DNA from: Brachionus plicatilis
Taxonomy: Eukaryota > Rotifera > Eurotatoria > Ploima > Brachionidae
Reading direction: 5' to 3'
DNA: 64,000 nucleotides
Assembly (NCBI GenBank): GCA_010279815.1
Contig: QEOQ01000014.1
Location: 1-64,000, forward strand
In this document: positions 23,901-35,539 of the stretch, piece after piece
Layout: every line of letters starts with the position of its first letter
Numbering within the stretch: position 1 is the stretch's first letter
The notes under the pieces: model-generated
The model's database searches: none
Told to the model about the DNA's origin: nothing
Seen by the model: only the letters and a program-made list of their open reading frames with translations
Program-made: the position numbers and the translations under genes

Positions 23901-26900
23901 TTAGGAATTACACGGGATAATATTCAAAAATATTTTTTAAAGAAATTTCCAGTATGTTATCATTGAAAAAATTATACAATTGTAATTCTGAAGCGGTAGA
24001 GGTTAAGATTAAAAGCTAATCAACTTAAAATATATTTAGGGTTCAAGATTTTTACTTTTTATAGATAAGAGAGTGGCACTTAAATTCGACCAAATTTTTA
24101 AAGTCAAAATTATGTGAATAGTTTTATTCGATGTAATTTTAAAAATGAAAAACAAATTTTAAGAATTCAAATTTATTGTAAAAAATCTTTATCTCAGTTT
24201 TTTATCAAACATCTTCAAGTAATTATAAATAAGTATTTGGAATCGAACCCAATCGATTAATAAAATTCAAAAATTTTGGTCGATTTTAAAATCGATTTAC
24301 AACACTACAAAATTGTATTTTACTTAAAAAATTCTAATTTAAAATTGCATTAAATTTTCAATCGTTAAAAAATAAATGTTTAAGTAATTTTACAGAAAAA
24401 TACGTATTTTAACCTCTAAGTTTCAAGTAATATTTAAAAAAAAATTTTTTCAAAGATTTTAAAATTCTAAAAGCATTTAAAAAAAAAGCAAAGCAATCTT
24501 ATTTTACAAAGGATTTTTCTCTGGACTTATAACATTATTTCTACAATAAGTCAGTCGTATTTCTAAATTTATAATATTTATTTCGAGTATTAGTCAAATT
24601 TTTTAAAGAAAACACAAAATATGTTGGATGCTATGGTTTGTCTGAATTTTTACACCAATTCTCACAAACTGATAAACAATTGTGTAATTCATTATGTTCG
24701 AAAAGAAATTATAAATACTCTTCGGCAGGATATGAGTAAATAGCAGTTTAAGTTAAATTTTTTTTTAAATTAATAAATTTTATTAGTGACTGTAAATGCT
24801 TCAACAATTTCAATGGAATACAATTAAATGAAACCCAAGACAATTGTCTGTGTTCATGCCGAAACTCTCCTGACCAATTTTGTGCATGTGCTGGCTACTT
24901 TCAGATCTATGAAGGTTGACTTGGAATTAAGACATTGTTTAATATTTTAAAAAAATTTCAAATTAATAAGATCAAAAAAATTTTTCGGAATTTCTTTACG
25001 GACCTTATATGGGATGTCTACAGAATGTGACAACAAATAATGACCAATCGTTGGTTTTAAATTTTATGACCAACCACCTTTGTATAAAATACTGTCATTT
25101 AAAAAAATTTAGATTTGCCGCCACTTTTAATAAGTATGTTTCTATTCTTTTACAGTTCCCAAAAAAAAAAAAAAAAATTCAAGATCCGAGTGTTTTTGTT
25201 CAAATGATGTGGTGGATACTAATGAACTAGATGAAACTGCTTGTTCAGCAAAGTGCAGCGGTGATAATTCGAAAAATTGCGGTGGATTGATAGCAAAATC
25301 AGTTTACAGAATATTTAGTATTCATCTTTGAAAAAAAAATAATCTTTTTTTTAATTTTTTTAAAGCACTTAATATGACTATTAATTGTCCCGGTTCTGTC
25401 AATCAATATGAAAATGTAACTTGTGGAATAAGTATTTTAGCAAGAACTACAATAACTGAAAATATTGAGATAAATATTCATTTCGGTGATCAAACAATCC
25501 AAACTTATGATTTAAACCAAACAACATATTTGGAAGTAAAAAAACAGTATTTGAGGAATGGAAATTTTAATGTCATAGCTTATTTATCCATGATTCAAAT
25601 GACTGTACAAACAAAAATAGAAGGTTTCTAATTTTATTATTTTTTTTTAATTTATAAAATTTTTACTCTAAAAATATTCTTAAAGTGCTACCTGTGTATG
25701 TTTACAAAAAATCAAGTAACTTGTTTAATAAAAAAAAAAGATTTTATTTTTTTTCTTAGACGAAGTGTTCGGTTGCTATTTCGACCGAGAGCCATTTGAG
25801 TTTGATCAAATAATTTACCGTAATTACAGAAACATGACCAATAAACAATGTAACAAAATTTGTAAACTGTTTGGATTTACTTATTCTGGCACTACTTTTG
25901 AGTATAAAAAAACTCAAAAAATAAAATTAATTTTACTTTTGTTGATAAAAGAAATGCTTGTCCGTGTTCAAAAATTTATGGAACTTACAACGAAGCACCT
26001 TATGAAAAATGCGATTTTAAGTGTTTAGGAGATAAGCAGTCTCCATGTGGCGGTGGAGAATTAAGGCCTTTTACAGTCTATGATAGTGATCCTAGTAAAT
26101 TACTTGAGTGTGATAAACCCAAGATGAATGATCTTCAATTCTAGAGATAAGATTTTTACTCGCATATAATTGAATATTCCATATCGTACATTTTAGGACA
26201 TTATCTAAAATAAGACAGAAAAAATACTTTTTTCTAAAGTACGACCTTCATAAGGGATGAGGTAGAAACGGATGAGGTAGAAAAAAAACATAGAGGAAAT
26301 TTTACTAAATTTGGCTTGTATGATGAGAGAAAAAAAATATTAACTATAAAAAATCAAAAAGAGATAAAACATAAATTATATAAAAAATAACTAAAATAGT
26401 TAAAATGAGGCAAAATTTAGACTGAATCTAATTCAAGAATAGTTAAAGGAAATAGTTAAACCCTGCAGTTTGAAGAATTTTTAAGTTTTTTAGAAAAATT
26501 AATTTTAATTTTTCAGCTAATAATGAATGTTTTTTATAATATGATTATAGAAAAGCCTTGCCTGGTTTGAATACAAGCTTAGTCCTTCCTTTCAGCCAAA
26601 TGATAAAGGTTTTGAGAAATATAGTTATTACAAATGTTTAAAATAAAATTGGTGCTGGTCAAAACTATATCACTAGAATTTTAATTTTTCGACCACAAAT
26701 TCTAATTCTGCATGATACTTAGGATTTTTTTTCTTTTTACATTTTTCTATAAAACTTTAAGCACAACAAAGAACAGGTTTTATTACTTTTAAAACAAACA
26801 ATATTTAAAGAGATGATCACTCTTTAAAAAATTAAATCATTTGATAGTTTTTGCAGTTTTTTTTTTTTAATTTTAATATCTTTAATTCACTTTTTATATT

Positions 26901-29585
26901 TTATCAAAATTTTTGGTAAAAATTTTTAGAGAATTATTGAACAGATTTTCTTGAATTCTTAAACAAATAAAGTTTAAAATGCGTTGATTATTTTGTTCTA
27001 TTTGATTTTTGATTTAAGAAAATAAATAAAAATATTTAAATTGTCAAACCCTCTCAAAAATAATCACCAAACATTTATTAGCTATTATTTGTATCCTTTT
27101 AGTTTTAAAGATCTGATTTAGTAAACATTTTTAATTTAATTTAAAAAGAATTCAATATTTTATTTTTTTTTAAATTTATTAAGAAAAATAAAGTATTTTT
27201 TTTAAACATATGAATACAGGCATTGAGAATTTTGCAACAAAGAAAAAAAACAAAAATCTTAAAATGAAATAAATTTTTTGATATGAGTCTAAAAATTGTT
27301 CTGCAAAATGTATCAGCTGATAAAAATTTTTATTACTCAAATTAAGTCTCTGCAATAACTCTGCACTTTATTTTAATGATTTTTTAAAACATTTAGTGCT
27401 TTCCATTTATGCAGAGTTTTTGCAGAGACTTAATTTGAGTAATAAAAATTTGTATCAGCTGAAGCATTTTGCAGAACAATTTTTAGACTCATATTAAAAA
27501 AGTTATTTCATTTTAAGATTTTTGTTTTTTTTTCTTTGTTGCAAAATTCTCAATGCATGAATACACAATTATGCCGCTAAGAAAAGAGCTTTAAGAATCA
27601 ATATAAAAAATAAAAAATTTCAGAAAAGATTAATTGATATAAATATTGACATTTACTTAGCATATTAATTGGAAATCATTGATATTGGGTTTTAATGGAC
27701 AAAAATTTTTGAATGATTAAAATATCAATCTACTTTTCCTAGATTCAGTAGGGTTCAAAACTAAAATTGAGTGTACCACAGTAGAAGTGGCAGATTTAAT
27801 CAAATATTCCTTTAAAAATTCTAATTACTCAAATCCAATAGAACATTGTGTAAGACAAGGCAAGCCAGTAACGATTATACAAAACAAGTATTGGATAAGA
27901 AAGAAAAATAACTAAAAATTTGGAAATTTTTTAAAATATTCTTTAAGTGACTATTTTTGCTCCGAAAAAAATTACAGTGTTAGTGGTCTGGACTATAGTC
28001 GAGCACTTTGTGACAGAACATGTTTTTTTGATGAGCATTTTGAGTGTGGAGGTTCTCCATATTATTTGAGAAGTGTATCAAATTTTAATAGTAAAATTTA
28101 AAAAAATCAAAATATTTCTATTTAATCTTTTAAATTCAAAGTTGAAAGTCCTATGATTACAGGAGATTTTTATTTTGAATTTCTTGGATGCTACACATTT
28201 AGTACACCCGATGACTATTTAATACTGGAAAATTCCACAATCATCACTTGTTCCAAATACTGTTCGTATTTAAATTTAACAATGGTAGCTTCTGGAAAGT
28301 ATTGCTTTTGTCTTCAAAGTGTCAACTTGACTCTAAGAGTTGGTGAGAATAACTGTTCTAACTATAATTTATTTGATAGACATTATTCCGGCCAGAACAG
28401 CTTTTATGGCGTTTATAAAATTTTAGGTAATTGAATTTTAAAATTTGATTAAAAAAAATTGAAAAATTAAATACAATTTTTTTCAAAATAAAGGATTTAA
28501 CAAAACTAGTGTTCCCGATCAAAACGGAACTTATAAAAAAATATCATTTGGATCATCATATTTTCATAGTGTGATCACGGAAGCATTTGAAACAAGTGCA
28601 ACTTGCTTCAACTTTTGCCTATTCAAACAATATAAATATTTTGCTTTTGATCAACAGTAATTACAGAACAATTTTAATCTTTATTTTAAATAAGAAATTT
28701 TATTTTTCATTTTTTTTTAAGAAAACGTTATTGTTACTGTGGAAATTTGCAAAATTTCATTGTAATAAATGTTGATACATTTATCGACATTTTTATGCGT
28801 AAAATTTACAAAAAAATTTAAAAGAATTAATTATTTTTGAAATTTTTGAAATTTTTTAAGATGAAAATAGTGAATTTTCGACAGAAATATCATTTAGCAG
28901 CATTAATACAATAACCAACTTTCCAAATTTAAATCTTGACACCACACAGATTTTGTCACAAACATTTAATGAAAATAACAATTTTACAAACAGTAATATA
29001 ACTGAAAATTCCACCATTGAACAAGTCAAAAATGCTTTATATGACATCGAGCCAGTATTTATAGCTGAAATTTTGAATAAAGCTACTTATGATATCACTG
29101 GCTGCTTAGTTAATTGTAGTAATAAAGGCTTTTGTACCATTAAGGACAATAAATTCCAATGTCTTTGTAAAGATGAATATTATGGTTCTTCATGTGAAAA
29201 AACAAATAATCCATGTGATCAAAAAATTCAATGCCTAAATAATGGGACCTGTATCTTTATAAAAAATGAAAGATTAAATTTTAGATGTGAGTGCAGTTCC
29301 AATTTTTACGGATCTCATTGCGAGAATGCAATAGATCTTTGTGAGAATGTCACTTGTTCTGGCAATGGATACTGTCAAGAAGATGAAAATAAAGTGCCCA
29401 AGTGCAAATGCTTCAAGTATTACAAAGGAGACAAATGCGAAGAAATTGAGCCTGCATTGCAAACCATCAATACTGTTATACGAACAAGCACGATAATTGC
29501 AGCAGTAGTGATTATTTTCAGTTTTTTTAGCATTTTCCTGATTGATATTATAAGTATTCTAATGAAAAAGAAATCAAAAATTTAA
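14917..29585 (+). CDS. WSC/PKD/EGF-repeat single-pass membrane protein, tandem copy 2 (complete)
   Basis: Model of 26 exons, 4,401 nt, 1,466 aa, closing in frame: 14917-14992, 15046-15217, 15274-15419, 18484-18634, 18684-18763, 18808-19047, 19184-19352, 22226-22359, 22411-22555, 22660-22793, 22842-23084, 23132-23179, 24609-24735, 24787-24914, 24971-25133, 25184-25317, 25366-25623, 25686-25715, 25760-25901, 25952-26094, 27743-27887, 27948-28090, 28142-28426, 28494-28656, 28722-28798, 28861-29585. Exon 1 encodes a signal peptide (KKK, then ISLILLVSINSIFCVV). Order: WSC1, WSC2, PKD1, WSC3, WSC4, PKD2, WSC5, WSC6, PKD3, WSC7, WSC8 (degenerate), WSC9, WSC10, three EGF, membrane helix, basic tail. 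Each WSC except WSC9 is split by one phase-2 intron; modules are joined at phase 1. The function is inferred to be surface recognition of glycans or matrix. It is probably secretory-pathway glycosylated (many NxS/T sites). Large introns at 15.4-18.5, 19.35-22.2 and 26.1-27.7 kb carry repeats. Confidence 0.82.
15420..18483. other. 3.1-kb intron of copy 2
   Basis: Mostly A/T-rich sequence with no coding similarity. A G+C-richer island at about 17,237-17,330 has an open minus-strand frame of roughly 45 codons (contains QPLLTDGLPYL and SYCGGRSIPDF) that I do not recognise. A short foldback follows at 17,391-17,555. The pairs at 16,285-16,320 and 16,710-16,745 (TATTGGACTGG against GGTGGCGTTTCAATAT) are only weakly related. 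Confidence 0.45.
17391..17555. repeat. Short foldback with TCTGCAAAA motifs
   Basis: The left arm contains TTTAAGCAATTTTGCTTAAT, ACATGTCTGCAAAAACTCTG; the right arm contains the inverted counterpart TTGCAGAGTATTTTGCAGAC and ACTGTATTAAGCAAATTTGC. Arms are about 55 bp with mismatches around a loop of about 45 bp. No clear target duplication. It lies in an intron of copy 2. Confidence 0.6.
20088..20135. repeat. Perfect short palindrome
   Basis: Arms ATTCTTTTTGTCAAGTC and GACTTGACAAAAAGATT are inverted complements with one mismatch around an 8-bp loop AAGTCACC. It could form a strong cruciform or hairpin. It lies just upstream of a LINE remnant in the 2.9-kb intron of copy 2. Confidence 0.6.
20225..20770 (+). 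mobile_element. LINE reverse-transcriptase remnant (jockey/CR1-like), plus strand
   Basis: Plus-strand translation gives HRRTSDNLVFLTQKVSETL, KKKVCSLFFDIS, a stop, AFDKVWHSGLIYKLTKIG, VVNFLKNRIFFVKINNFVS. This matches the RT block with the FFDIS-AFDKVWH motif (domain 2/A). The catalytic palm with FADD is missing. It jumps at about 20,490 to a C-terminal block (MYHLPYDTPSIQLSGLLEEQ, then RIESRLRILLEK). Several stops and the internal deletion show that it is dead. It sits in the intron that splits WSC3 of copy 2. Confidence 0.75.
27219..27556. mobile_element. Foldback element with 9-bp target duplication (MULE-like)
   Basis: The element is almost entirely a hairpin. Arms of about 140 bp start GGCATTGAGAATTTTGCAAC and end TTGCAAAATTCTCAATGC; the loop contains TTTAATGATTTTTTAAAACA. 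The flanks carry a perfect 9-bp direct repeat ATGAATACA (27210-27218, 27557-27565). A 9-bp duplication and ends starting with G fit Mutator-like elements, but no transposase is present. It lies in the intron before the WSC8 exon of copy 2. Confidence 0.75.
28861..29585 (+). CDS. Terminal exon of copy 2: stalk, three EGF modules, transmembrane helix
   Basis: Counterpart of 10842-11566, identical in length (725 nt) and nearly identical in sequence. Differences include a stretch in the first EGF (KGFCTIKDNKF against KGSCSLKDKKF) and IKTV/INTV before the membrane helix. Three EGF modules, a single hydrophobic helix and the tail KKKSKI are the same. The near-identity extends through the five preceding exons and their introns back to about 27,940. 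Confidence 0.85.
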
Positions 29586-32029
29586 ATTAATTTCTTTGAT
29601 TGATTACTTAAAAAACACTAATCTGACTTATTTTTTTAAAATAATAAACTAATTCATTTCACATTTATACTTGATTATTTCGTTTGTCTTTTTAATAAAA
29701 AATATGATATGGTAAATTTGGTTTTTGGTTTTAGCTAAGCTAAGCTGTTTTTGATTTTTGACCCGACTGGTCTTTCCCGTTTATTCTTAATAAATCTTTA
29801 AAATGAGCACATTTAAATTTTATGGTATCCATGAATTTCGACAAATTAAAATTTGACAGAATAAATTCGACCAATAAAATTCGGCCAAAAAAAAATTAGA
29901 CATGTTTTATTTAGACATTAATTTATTTGACACAAATATTCGACAAAAAAAAATCAATTAATCAATTTTAAATAAATTTTCTTTCAAGAAAAAAAAATCT
30001 ATAATTTAATTATCAGATTATTTATTTTCATTTAAAAAAGACAGAAATTTAAGATAAGACATGATATCACTTTGATTATATCCTAAAATTGTTTGATTCA
30101 ATTTTTCTTCCAATACAATATACCCCATTTTTCGCTTGTTAACTAGACCATTTGACAATTGTATGTACAAATTTTCTGTGTTTGATTGTTCAAGTTTTAA
30201 ACTATTGACCAAATATAACAAATGAGGATGAGTTTTGATAGTGGACTAAAAGCCAACTAGGTGTACCATCTTTTTTGTTACGAGAAGACTTAATTAAATT
30301 TAGACCACCGTTCAAATTCAAATTCAAGCCACCAAACAAACATGACAAGTCGTCCATTATTTATCTAATTTAGATAATTGTTTGTGAAAATAAAAAAAAA
30401 AAGTGAAAAAAAAAAAAATGACTAATCAAATTTAGTCGAAATATATTTGTCGAATTTAAAAAAAGTTTGTCGAATTAACACATGTCGAACTTTTTTATGT
30501 CTAATTTAGTTAGTCGAATTTTGAGTTGTCGAAATAAATTTGTCGAAAACTAGCATAACCAAATTTTATGACCATCTACCACGATTTCATGTTGAGTGTT
30601 GCTAAAGTCCCCTATCTAAAAAACAAAAGGGGCCCAGTCCCTTTTAAAAGTTTAAATAATCATAATTTTTCAGTTAAATTCTAAATTTAAAAATAGGAAA
30701 TTAAGATTTTTATAAATCTTTTTTATTTATATTTTACAACTCAAAAATAAAATATTTTTATTTGTAAATTCAATTTAATAAAATCTAGTTTTTTAAAAAA
30801 AAAAAAATTTTCCATTTTTTTCCAATCGTTGCTGAATTTGATACTGAATTCTATTTTTTAAGCTTGTTTGGTTTTGATTTAGGGATAACTAGGGAGTCAA
30901 ATTATATGCATATCTCAAATGATCACTTGTCATATCTTGACTATTTAGAACTTTAAAACCAGTGATTTCATCAATTGATGAAGTTGAAGCTAAAATTAAA
31001 TCAAGAATTTCAAGGTATTCCACATTCCTAAATGTTAAAGATAGAACACTTCATTTTGATTATTGTGAAGTTAAGCTTGTTTAAATAATTTTATTTTTAT
31101 TTTGATGCATAAAAGTTTCTTTTAAGTCAATTATGTATTAATAAATTAGAAAAGTGATAAATTCAAATAAACAAATAAAGTATAAAGTTTTTTATTTAGT
31201 TCCTAATTCAGTATTTAAGTCTTTTGATGATTTATAGTTTAATTACAAAATTATACCAAATTTTTGCAAAAATTGTGTAATTTTAAGTAAAATTAAGTAA
31301 GAAACTATAAAAATTTAGAAGAAATCTTTTTTTCAACAAAAAATTAGTTCAAGATTATCATTTTTCACCAAAAAACCCTTTTTTTGGCCGTAGTCATTTA
31401 TGGGGCTAATTTACTAAAAATTATAATTTAATGTAATTTTATGTAACTTTACGTAAAATTACATATCCTCACCAGTTAATATTTACGTAAAATTAGTCTG
31501 TACCTTTTATAGAAGCACTGTATTTAAAAATATTTTATATAAAATTGATACAGAAATTCTGCCAAAACTTGCCTGAATTTATCACTCTCATAACTTCAAG
31601 TTTGAAAAATTTTAATTACATTTTTATATTAGTTTTTCGTATATAAGAAAAAAAAATTTCGATAATTAATTTTAGCAATTTGTTGGTTCTGATTTTGATT
31701 TAGTTAATTAAATCAAGTTCTATTGTTATTTATTTTTTTTATTTATTTAATCAAAAAAAAAATTGAACCTAAATATTAAACTAAATCTTTCTAACATTAT
31801 TGAAAATAGATTTATTTTCTAATTTAAAATAATTCTTATTTAATAAGAGCCAAAACTAATTGAAATAGTCTCGAAAGAAACCCAATGAAATGAGAAAATT
31901 AATTAAAAATACACAAGTCATGATATTTACCAATGCCACAAATAATAATAAGGTTTCTGTAAATAAAAGTTTGATCTTATTTAAAAGATTCACAGATGTC
32001 AAAAAATAAAAAATAAATTTTCTTCTAAA
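29586..32029. other. Intergenic region between copy 2 and the lectin-type gene
   Basis: 2.4 kb. It holds a foldback element at 29,815-30,575 (listed separately) and A/T-rich DNA. Around 31,220-31,510 there are inverted GTAATTTTA/TTACGTAAAATTA motifs resembling the TIR sequence of the Tc1-like element at 7.3-8.1 kb, probably a decayed relative. The promoter of the next gene should be close to 32,000; no specific motif is convincing. Confidence 0.5.
29815..30575. mobile_element. Foldback transposon remnant with TTCGACAAATT motifs
   Basis: Ends are inverted: AATTTCGACAAATTAAAATT near 29,833 against AAATAAATTTGTCGAAAACT near 30,535, with several further GTCGAA/TTCGAC motifs in each arm. The interior has a minus-strand frame (30018-30221, 67 codons; LYIQLSNGLVNKRK near its middle) preceded by a short stretch SSRNKKDGTPSWLL. 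This order recalls FLYWCH/MULE-type transposases, but the match is weak and from memory. No target duplication was found. Confidence 0.45.
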
Positions 32030-35000
32030 ATGGAATATAAAGAACCAGAAAAGTTTGTTAGAAATGTTTTAGCTGACCGCAGTTCCTACATTCTAAATGG
32101 TTATTCGAATGATCACTTTTACCAGTTTGAGTACAAGGTTGAAAAATCTGAAGCTGTTCGAAATCTGGAACTACATGAAAATGGTTTAGTTGAAGTACCG
32201 AGATGGATTGTGTATTTTTCTATTCCGGTCATGATTTTCTTAATTGCTCTCTTCACTGGGGCTTTGATAGCCATGGGTAGTGTCAAGCCAGATGCAATCT
32301 ATGGACAGTCTTGTGCAGACAGGTCTTGTTCAAAAGCACTAAATCTAAAATGCATAAATAAACTATGCCAATGTGAATCACCCAAGTATTACACAAATAA
32401 ATGTGTTGATTTGTCTAAATATGGAGAAAAGTGTGTTTCAAGAGACAACTGTGACCCGAGCCAAGACATGATATGTTTCGGATCTATTTGCTCATGTGCT
32501 CCGACTAAATATTGGAATTCTGAATCAAATAAATGTGTTGATAGGTTGACTTATGGACAAACGTGTTATGGAGATCAGTGTAAGATAAGAATTAATTTGG
32601 AATGTAGTTCATTGGGAGTCTGTCTGTGCATTGATAACACTTTGTAATTTTTTTTTAATAACTTACAGTGCTGCTACGATACGTGGTTCTGGGGTAAAAT
32701 TAAGTAATTTTACATTATTTTACCGTATTTGTACGTAAAAATTGGTTAAACCCAATGGGATAAAAAAAGATCATTTTTTTTAGTTTTAAATTATTTTCAT
32801 TTTTCAAAGCATTAAAAAATAATTTTGGTTAAATTACGTAAAGAGTTTTTTTTGAGGTTAAAAATCGTAAAAAAATGAAGAAAATGTAAAATACAGTGAA
32901 ATTTTTATTCAGGACGTACTTTTTTTTAATTTTGTAGTAAAATTTGGTAAATTATTTTTTTAATGCTTTTAAAAGTGAAAAGTAAAAACTATTTTTTTTT
33001 CTTTTTTTTTTAGAAAATCCTATTGAAAAAAAAAAAACGAAAAAAATGATCTTTGTGGCACATTTGGGTTAAATTAACGTAATTCTATGTAAAATACAGT
33101 AAAATTGCGTAATTTCACCTCAGAACCACGTATTGTAGCATCAAAAAAAATAAAATTTTTGTAATATTTTATTCAAAAAATAGGTATTACTGGGATGATA
33201 CTGTGAAAGAATGTGTTGCCAAAAAGAGATACAGTCTATCGTGTATTTCAGATGACCAGTGCCTTGACTCCCAGATGACTGTCTGTAAAAACAATCATTG
33301 TAAATTATTTTCATCCAAGTAATTCATTTAATTATTATTCTATAAAGGTCTATGTACTGATTTACAATACTATGACGGTAGTCAATGCCATGATCGAGTT
33401 GGAGAGTTTTCAACTTGTGCATATGATGACATGTGTCTTTTACCAATGTTTTGCTCATCTTCTAACTGCACCTGTGACATTTATTACTTTTTCAATGCTA
33501 CAATTTCTAATTGCCAAGAACAGCATTTTCCGGAAGGTGTATGCTCATCGAATCACCATTGTCGAGAAGACAAATTTCTTTTATGTGATGCTGGCACATG
33601 TAAGTGCCCAACAGGATATTCATGGTCATCGACTTCTCAAATATGTAAATTGACCTATTCGTATGGAACCTGCAGTCAATCATCAGATTGCAACTCAAAT
33701 GAGGAGTTGGTTTGTGCCACAAACACAAACTGTAATTGTCCAAATACTTCCACAATAAATCATTGTGATTGTTACAGAGATTTGACTAAAGAAATGTATT
33801 GGGATGCATCCACGTCTAAATGCGTTGATGCTCTTGTGTTCGGTGGCTCATGCTCTGATGACTTTCAATGCAAAACCATGATAGAACTTACTAAATGTAT
33901 TGATGAAAAATGTGATTGTGAACAAGTTGGTGGTTTTGCCAGTTGGAACCAATGTAAGAAATGCGAAGATGGTGACTACTACTATAATGATAAATGCTAC
34001 TTTTTTTCAATTGCATCAGATACAAAAAGCAGAGAAGACGCTAAAATCAACTGCGACAATGTAAGAATTTCGTTTTAAAACAACTTTTTTCTCATTTATC
34101 TGTGATTTTAAATACCTTCAAAGACTAAGAAGAATTAATAAAATAAATTTTCAAGTTACTCAATTAATTTCTAGATGAATTTTAACTTTCAAAATCAAGA
34201 TATTTTCTAAAATAAAAAATCTTCTAAATTTTTAGAAGAATTTTTTTTTTAAAAGCTTAAATTTTCCAAAGATCTTCTAAATGATCAAAAAATTTCAGTT
34301 TTCAGTAAATTGAGCTCTTTTTTCAGAACATCAATTAAGCTGTTTTTTTTCAACTTTTTTAACTAAGTAGGCACCCTCACAAAAAACGTTCAATTTTTTT
34401 ATTGTAAAATTAGATTGAATTTTTTAGGCTTTCGTTGAAAAAGTATATCAAGAGAATAACATTTTAAAAGTTAATGAGCTAAAACCAAAATACGTAAAAT
34501 ATTTTTTTTCATAAGGTTCAGGGACAAAAGCTTATTGTGCCATCCGAATTTCAGATTAAATTTTTTATGCTTATTAATATTAATTGATTTTATTTTTTCT
34601 AAGAAAATTTCATAAAAAAATAAATTAACACTAGAAGCATCAACGAGTCAAAATGACTCTTTTCGACGTTTGGCCGCTAAAATCCAAGTCAATTTTTGCT
34701 TTTTGAGCATAATTTTTTTTTTCGGCATAAAAATAAGAATAACTTTCTAAATTAACTAAATTCAAATAAAAAAATTTTGTTAAAATTCGTTTATGTGGTA
34801 ATTATAAATCGACAATTTTTTGTTCAAAATGTAAAAAAGCTGTGTGTGAATATTGTACAAAAGAAATAGAGAGTGTTTGTAAAAAGTGTGATTGACCATG
34901 GATATTTTATAAGGCCTAAGAAAAGACTAAAATTTATTAATTTACTATTTTTATTCAATTAATTTAATAATTTAATTAAATTCGAACATAAAATATATGA

Positions 35001-35448
35001 TATATTCTTTTTTTACATGACTTAACGAGTCAAAATGACTCGTTTTGGTGCTTCTAGTAGTTTGAAATTTTGGCGCTTCTATTTTGGTGCACAATTTTTT
35101 TAAAAATTTACAGGAATTAAGTAAAAAATTGTTCTCTAAGTAAAAAACTTTTTCAAGGTTCGCGCAGGAAGCCAACTAGCCGCAATCGAAACAGAAGAAG
35201 AACTAAATTTCATTAATTCAACAATAAATTTGACTGGAAATGAAAGATACTGGCTAAGTGGTGGAAGAACAAACAATGGGCAAGGATCTGGTTCAGCAGA
35301 TAGCTATAATTGGCAACCATCGTCCAACGAAAATGTTGATTCAACTCTTTGTTCTCTTTCACTTGAAAATTGCATCTATTTCAATGTTGGATGCTACCAT
35401 AGTAATTTAGATTGCATCACAAATCTAAGATATATATGTGAATATTAA
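32030..35448 (+). CDS. Type II membrane protein with cysteine-rich repeats and C-type lectin-like domain
   Basis: Four exons, 32030-32643, 33184-33299, 33348-34060 and 35158-35448, close at 577 aa. The N-terminus is cytoplasmic (about 60 residues); one hydrophobic helix (about residues 62-86, WIVYFSIPVMIFLIALF) acts as signal anchor. Then come about seven cysteine-rich repeats with the pattern YGxxC...C.....L.C....C.C....Y......C, ending in KCVD or ICKLTY, similar to EB/EGF-like modules of invertebrate proteins. The C-terminal 130 residues form a C-type lectin-like fold: CYFFS, then SREDAKINCDN / GSQLAAIETEEELNFI, YWLSGGR, a C...C pair and YICEY. The canonical Ca2+-binding EPN/QPD and WND motifs are not evident, so sugar binding is uncertain. 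Surface recognition, possibly immune, is inference. The start was chosen as the first ATG in a long open exon after stop-rich AT DNA. Confidence 0.82.
32666..33142. mobile_element. Inverted-repeat element in intron 1 of the lectin-type gene
   Basis: The left end GCTGCTACGATACGTGGTTC and right end GAACCACGTATTGTAGCATC are inverted complements with two mismatches, and similarity continues through GGTAAAATTAAGTAATTTTA-type sequence for about 60 bp. The left end is preceded by CAGTG, which resembles Tc1 termini; the right end lacks it. No target duplication is clear and no frame is visible. It almost fills the 540-bp intron. Confidence 0.65.
34629..35060 (+). mobile_element. piggyBac-like remnant in last intron of the lectin-type gene
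   Basis: The left end CACTAGAAGCATCAACGAGT is preceded by TTAA (34625-34628), the piggyBac target site. The right end, read inverted, is CTACTAGAAGCACCAAAACG, but no TTAA follows it. Both ends carry a perfect palindrome GAGTCAAAATGACTC. The interior (about 34,786-34,893, plus strand) encodes a cysteine-rich terminus with C-x2-C pairs (FCSKCKKAVCEYCTKEIES, then VCKKCD and a stop), which matches the zinc-binding C-terminal domain of piggyBac transposases. The rest of the transposase is absent. Confidence 0.7.
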
Positions 35449-35539
35449 TTGCAAACTATTTTTAATCAAAATAAAAATTAAAAACTATTCAATTAAACTA
35501 TGAAAAATATAATAAATTATTTTTTTAAGTTATTTTAAG

